Assembly (NCBI GenBank): GCA_036320915.1
Contig: JAXBDG010000004.1
Coordinates: 1,860,001 to 1,924,000, forward strand
Length of the DNA stretch: 64,000 bases
Direction: 5' to 3'
Origin: Linnemannia elongata
Lineage: Eukaryota; Mortierellomycota; Mortierellomycetes; Mortierellales; Mortierellaceae
The translations under genes and the position numbers were made by a program. Positions 60,012 through 64,000 of this stretch are shown one piece after another. How positions within the stretch are numbered: position 1 is the stretch's first letter; each line of letters opens with the position of its first letter. The notes below the pieces were generated by a model. It worked only from the letters and a program-made list of their open reading frames with translations. It was not told the origin of the DNA and made no database searches.

Positions 60012-62822
60012 TTAGGGAAGAGCTGCGACAGGAACAGCACCAGATGTGGCTTGACTTGATCCACCGCTGTTCTGCAACTGCTGTTGCTCAAGGTGCAATT
60101 GCCTCTGCTGCTCCTTAAGCGCCTGCAACTGTTCCTGCTGCTCCTGCTGTTGTCTGAAATACGCCGACGCATCAAACACTTTGTCCTGATTGTCCGTCCG
60201 CTTACTACATAGCATGAAGAAAGAAAGAAAAAAGAAAGCGGAGAGACAACATCAGTATGTAAACACTCTTCTTTTGCTTGGACAAAGAAGAAAACATTAG
60301 AAAAATAACAACATGAACACAGCTCGCAAACGTACCCATTCTTCACAGCTGCTGAGACATCAGACTGTGATCCAACGTAGTAGGGGTCATCTCCAAAAGG
60401 ATCCTGCGACACGTTTTGTGTTACAGGGACATTGTGCACCGCGCTCTTGCCGTTTGAGGCACCGTGACCGTTGCTGTAGGTATGACCGTTGCCAACACCT
60501 GCACCATTTCCGCCCGATCCAACAGTGTCTCCAAACGACAGCAAATCGTCAGTGGGAACATGCTGGCCATGAGGCAATCCGTTGCCGTTGCGGTTCTGAA
60601 CAGAGTCTGTTGTCTCTGATGCCTTGGTTGCCTTGTTCAAATGTTGACGCTCCATCATCTGGTTGTACGCTGTGAATGCCTGCACCAACTCCTGATTGCA
60701 TGCCAACAGAGATGCTAAAAGCACGGCACAAGAAAACATATAACATTTGTCAGTATGGTGTATAAACAGAACAGAACAGTACAATGACATTCCACCTTTG
60801 TGTCTTGCACAAAAGCAAACAAGTCCCGAACCCAAGTGACCCACATACTCAGCCATTGCTCGTTAGGATTGGCAGACTCTGTGATCTCTGAAAGGTACTG
60901 TTGGATGGTGCGTTGAAGACTCGTGCACTTGGAGTGGAATTCCTATTTTAATTCGTTATATTGACAGCATCAACCCGTTCGATTAGTATGGTAAGCGTCA
61001 GTGAATCAAGTCGAGTGAGCCCACACGACCAGAACGGACAGTCCGATTTTGTCCTCAATCTCTGACCCAGTCTTACCTTGATCAGCTCATTCTCCTCAAT
61101 TGCTTCCAACTCTGGATCGGCAAAGGAGACCGCCTCAATCAACATGTGAGCGTTGTTCCTTGCCAACTCTATATCCTGAGCCATTTGTCTCATTTGCTAT
61201 TGTTAAAAACCACAGATGGACATGTGTATTGAGAGTGTCAAGGTGTTAGGCAAAAAGTATATGTTGCAGCTGGTTCCGTTGGTGCAATTGCTACGTGTCA
61301 TTCTTGCCGACTCCGAAGATAGTACCTGTTCAGGGGTGATGGGGGCTCGAGGTGGTGAAGGAGGGTTGGCCCGTTGATGTGCAGACTATTTGTTCATTAA
61401 GACATACCGTCTCAAGATTGTTAGCAATACGGTTGGTCGCTACTTGAAAGCAAAATGCAACTGCGCTCAACATGTCTATCCCAAGCAGGGGAGAGGGGTG
61501 CAAGTACCTGTCTTGGTGTGTTGTTCCTGATGAGTGAGTTGTAGAGCTGAGGGATGACAGAAAGTCCTGGATCCGTGACGAACGTATTAGCCCATCCCTC
61601 CAGACTCTCCATGAGGCGAATCTTGACATTGGCATCCGTAGCCTATCATATATCAAAAGCACGGGTATGACAGCAATACATAGGATTAGTTGAATAAAGC
61701 CGGGTCTTCTTTCTTTCCGGGAGAACATCAAGGCCATCCATTCGATCCGGTTTCATACATCTGCAACGACCACAGCCTCGATATCCTCTGCGAACTTGGC
61801 GGTAGCCAATTGGGCTGTCACGAGGACACCAAGGAAAAATGAGAAGGGAACAGAGCGCAGGCACCAACAGACAACAATAGAAGAAAAGGAAAAGGAAGGG
61901 GCATGGTTAAAATACGAGTAGAAAAAAGCGTTTATGCGACCGACTCTACACATGACATATTAATAGCTTCGAAGTGCCTTTGTCCTGTTTTTGAAGCAAA
62001 GTACTGTTTCGTCGTTTACCTTTGAACTTTGAACCACAACCGTCAACCAGTGCTTGAATCAACTATTAAGCACAGACACAGCGTGGAAAAGGAAAAGTCA
62101 GCCGAATTGTTCGTCTCACATATGTTTGTGCTGCCATTTGTGAGGACTATATCGAAACGCTCCACATACAGTAATGGCATTCATCTGTTGCTGAGGTCGT
62201 CCCACACGCAATTTTTTGCGCAGGGCTTTGGCTGCTTCCTTTGCTCTGTTGTTGGGCAAAAAACGGCCCGAATCCAATTGATATCCAGAACGTGTAGTGA
62301 GTAAGACCGGGAAAGTGAGCCGGGTGAACAAGTAGCGACGGGCAGCGAGAGAGAGAGAGAAAGCAGGAGTGAGAGAGCACACACGCAGGGTGAAAGTGAA
62401 CCAAAAAATAGAAGGGTTGTTACGCCGTTAGTTGTCTGGATTATTCGTTCACTCTCAATTCCGTTTCCTGCTGATTGTAGAGCCTTTCGTTGTTCGTTGT
62501 TTCGTATTCCCGCGAAACGAAGCTGCTTACCCATCGTCCTTGGCATTGACAGTTTCACAGAGGGTGGCAATCACATCCCATTGAGTGATAGTCTGCAAGG
62601 CGGTGATGGTATCTACATAAGAAAAAGGTATATGCCGACGAGTTGAGCTTGGTTAGTCATTCGTTGCGTTTGGCGCTGCCCATAGCAACAACAAACTCAC
62701 ACAAAAGGTCTCCACAATATGGACGAAGACAGCAGAGTCAACTGTCAAAAACAACATGGAGAAAGAGTGAGAGGCGTACCGATTTGGTTTGTGATGACGG
62801 TTTGCTTTGTGAAGAGACCCAT
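60012..62822 (-). CDS. VHS-GAT domain sorting adaptor (LSB5/TOM1-like)
   Basis: Eleven exons, all in phase: 62822-62780, 62612-62531, 62245-62170, 62062-62020, 61814-61759, 61642-61508, 61385-61326, 61196-61077, 60942-60849, 60714-60336, 60204-60012; 426 residues. The VHS domain (about 5-150) shows 'QWDVIATLCETVNAKDDGAKEAAKALRKKL' features and 'PQQQMNAIT'. The GAT-type helical bundle (about 165-270) shows 'QDIELARNNAHMLIEAV' and 'LLACNQELVQAFTAYNQMM'. The disordered tail has 'DDLLSFGD' (clathrin-box-like) and 'QDPFGDDPYY' (a DPF motif that binds adaptor appendages), then a Q-rich coil. Such proteins sort ubiquitinated cargo and, in yeast Lsb5, link endocytosis to actin. Confidence 0.9.
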
Positions 62823-63721
62823 TGTGAAAAAAAAGTGAATGAGTATTGAGAGTGTGGGTGAGAGTTGTCAGGAGTGTGTTCAAAGAAGGAAATGAGAGAG
62901 AAAAAAAAGGCGAGGAGTGAGGATACAGAGAAAAAAAAAGGAAAAGAGAGAAGGGAGCCAAGGCGGGTGAAAGATGAGAAGGAAAGGGAAAAAGAAGAAC
63001 AAAAGGAGGATGAAGTGCGACACGTTGAAAAAGTAAAAGAAAAAAAAAAAAAAAAGAAAAAAAAGAAAAAGGGAAGGGAGGAGAAAAAGAAGTGAGGAAA
63101 GAGGGGGCGGAAGACCATTTCTCCAAATACACTAGCACGGTGGGCTAATTATTGTGTCGAATTATTCAACTTTCCTCCTCACATCAGGCCTCCCGTTTCT
63201 CATCTTCCTAATTACTTACCTTTTTGCCCATGTACCGTTAGGCTGTAAACACACGTCGTCACCCACGGACTGACAGATATGGTTGGTCACTTGAACGGGC
63301 TGTTCTATCTTTTTTCTTGGCTTTTCTGATTTCTTTCGTTCTCAGTCAACAGCTTCCATCTTCAATGTGGTGACGGTTAGGCGCGCAAAAGGAACCACTT
63401 TAACCCTTCCCTGACTGTCCCTGACTGTCCCTGTCTGTCCCTGTCTGTCCCTGAACATCATTTCTCTCTCCACAATGGTAGCAATGACCTCGACGTTTGA
63501 GTGGACTTACTTATGATTTTGTTGTCCCACAACAGGCCGTGGCCTTTTTGTTTATCCGCCGCCAAGTTCAAAATGTGAGCCACACAAACAAGAATAAAGG
63601 CGGCTGTTTGGCTGGCAAAAAATCACAAGTTGTAGTTGGATGTATGTGTGTGCAAGCAAAAAATTCATTGGGAAAAGTGTAGTGAAGTGTGTAGTGTACA
63701 AGTGTTGAACCAGTCGTCCTT
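62823..63721. other. Spacer between VHS-GAT and TRM8-like genes
   Basis: 899 bp. The first 300 bp are extremely A/G-rich on the plus strand, so the minus-strand leader of the VHS-GAT gene is C/T-rich. A decamer-like tandem repeat lies at 63408-63452. The 3' end of the TRM8-like transcript should be at the right. No exon supported. Confidence 0.6.
63408..63452. repeat. Tandem CTGACTGTCC / CTGTCTGTCC repeat
   Basis: Four 10-nt units and a partial fifth, alternating CTGACTGTCC and CTGTCTGTCC forms, in non-coding sequence. Confidence 0.85.

Positions 63722-64000
<279 letters not shown>

Noticed and set aside
59906..60856. Single 316-codon minus-strand frame over the end of the VHS-GAT gene
   Set aside because: It reads through two introns; the spliced exons give the GAT helix and keep phase.

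Overview
The window looks like nuclear DNA of an early-diverging filamentous fungus, most likely Mortierellomycotina (Mortierella/Linnemannia/Podila type). The grounds are short spliceosomal introns (about 60-370 bp, GTAAGT-like donors, TAG/CAG acceptors) in most genes, C/T-rich leaders ahead of plus-strand start codons, many homopolymers and microsatellites in spacers, and eukaryotic proteins such as DNA ligase IV, a VHS-GAT adaptor and an elongin B-like protein. The clade is inferred from overall character, not from a marker gene. I see no tRNA, rRNA, CRISPR array, transposase, reverse transcriptase or viral gene.

Layout. 1-1206: 5' part of an IGHMBP2/Hcs1-type helicase (minus). 6759-9060: F-box-like acidic protein (plus). 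9489-11627: Q/Y/S-rich orphan, copy 1 (plus). 12052-16783: DNA ligase IV (minus, 12 exons), divergent from a GNAT acetyltransferase of the AANAT/PAA1 group at 17275-18101. 18.1-33.4 kb: very gene-poor, holding only a small protein with a PP1-docking-like motif (21912-22538, minus). 33438-34887: CREST/alkaline ceramidase-like membrane protein. 35910-37967: copy 2 of the orphan, nearly identical to copy 1 but cut short by a nonsense codon. 39026-41408: three-PAH-domain SIN3-like protein (minus), divergent from a PLP2/PDCL3 phosducin-like protein (42275-43590). 43744-44415: elongin B-like protein. 44614-46358: orphan. 46695-48884: UNC93-like transporter. 50736-53005: tail-anchored FHA protein of the SLMAP/Far9/Far10 type. 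53862-56302: peroxisomal acyl-CoA oxidase. 56551-59040: APC amino-acid/GABA permease with a one-base frameshift. 60012-62822: VHS-GAT adaptor. 63722-end: 3' exon of a TRM8/METTL1 tRNA m7G methyltransferase.

The genes are mostly unrelated housekeeping functions (DNA repair, tRNA modification, sorting, beta-oxidation, transport, signalling scaffolds); no operon-like or metabolic cluster logic is visible. Exon coordinates were derived by hand and checked for reading phase at every junction; all close except the permease, where exactly one base is missing.

The most notable structure is the orphan pair about 26.4 kb apart. The coding sequences are almost identical, including the length of a CAA repeat, while the flanks are clearly diverged, a pattern expected from gene conversion between older duplicates.
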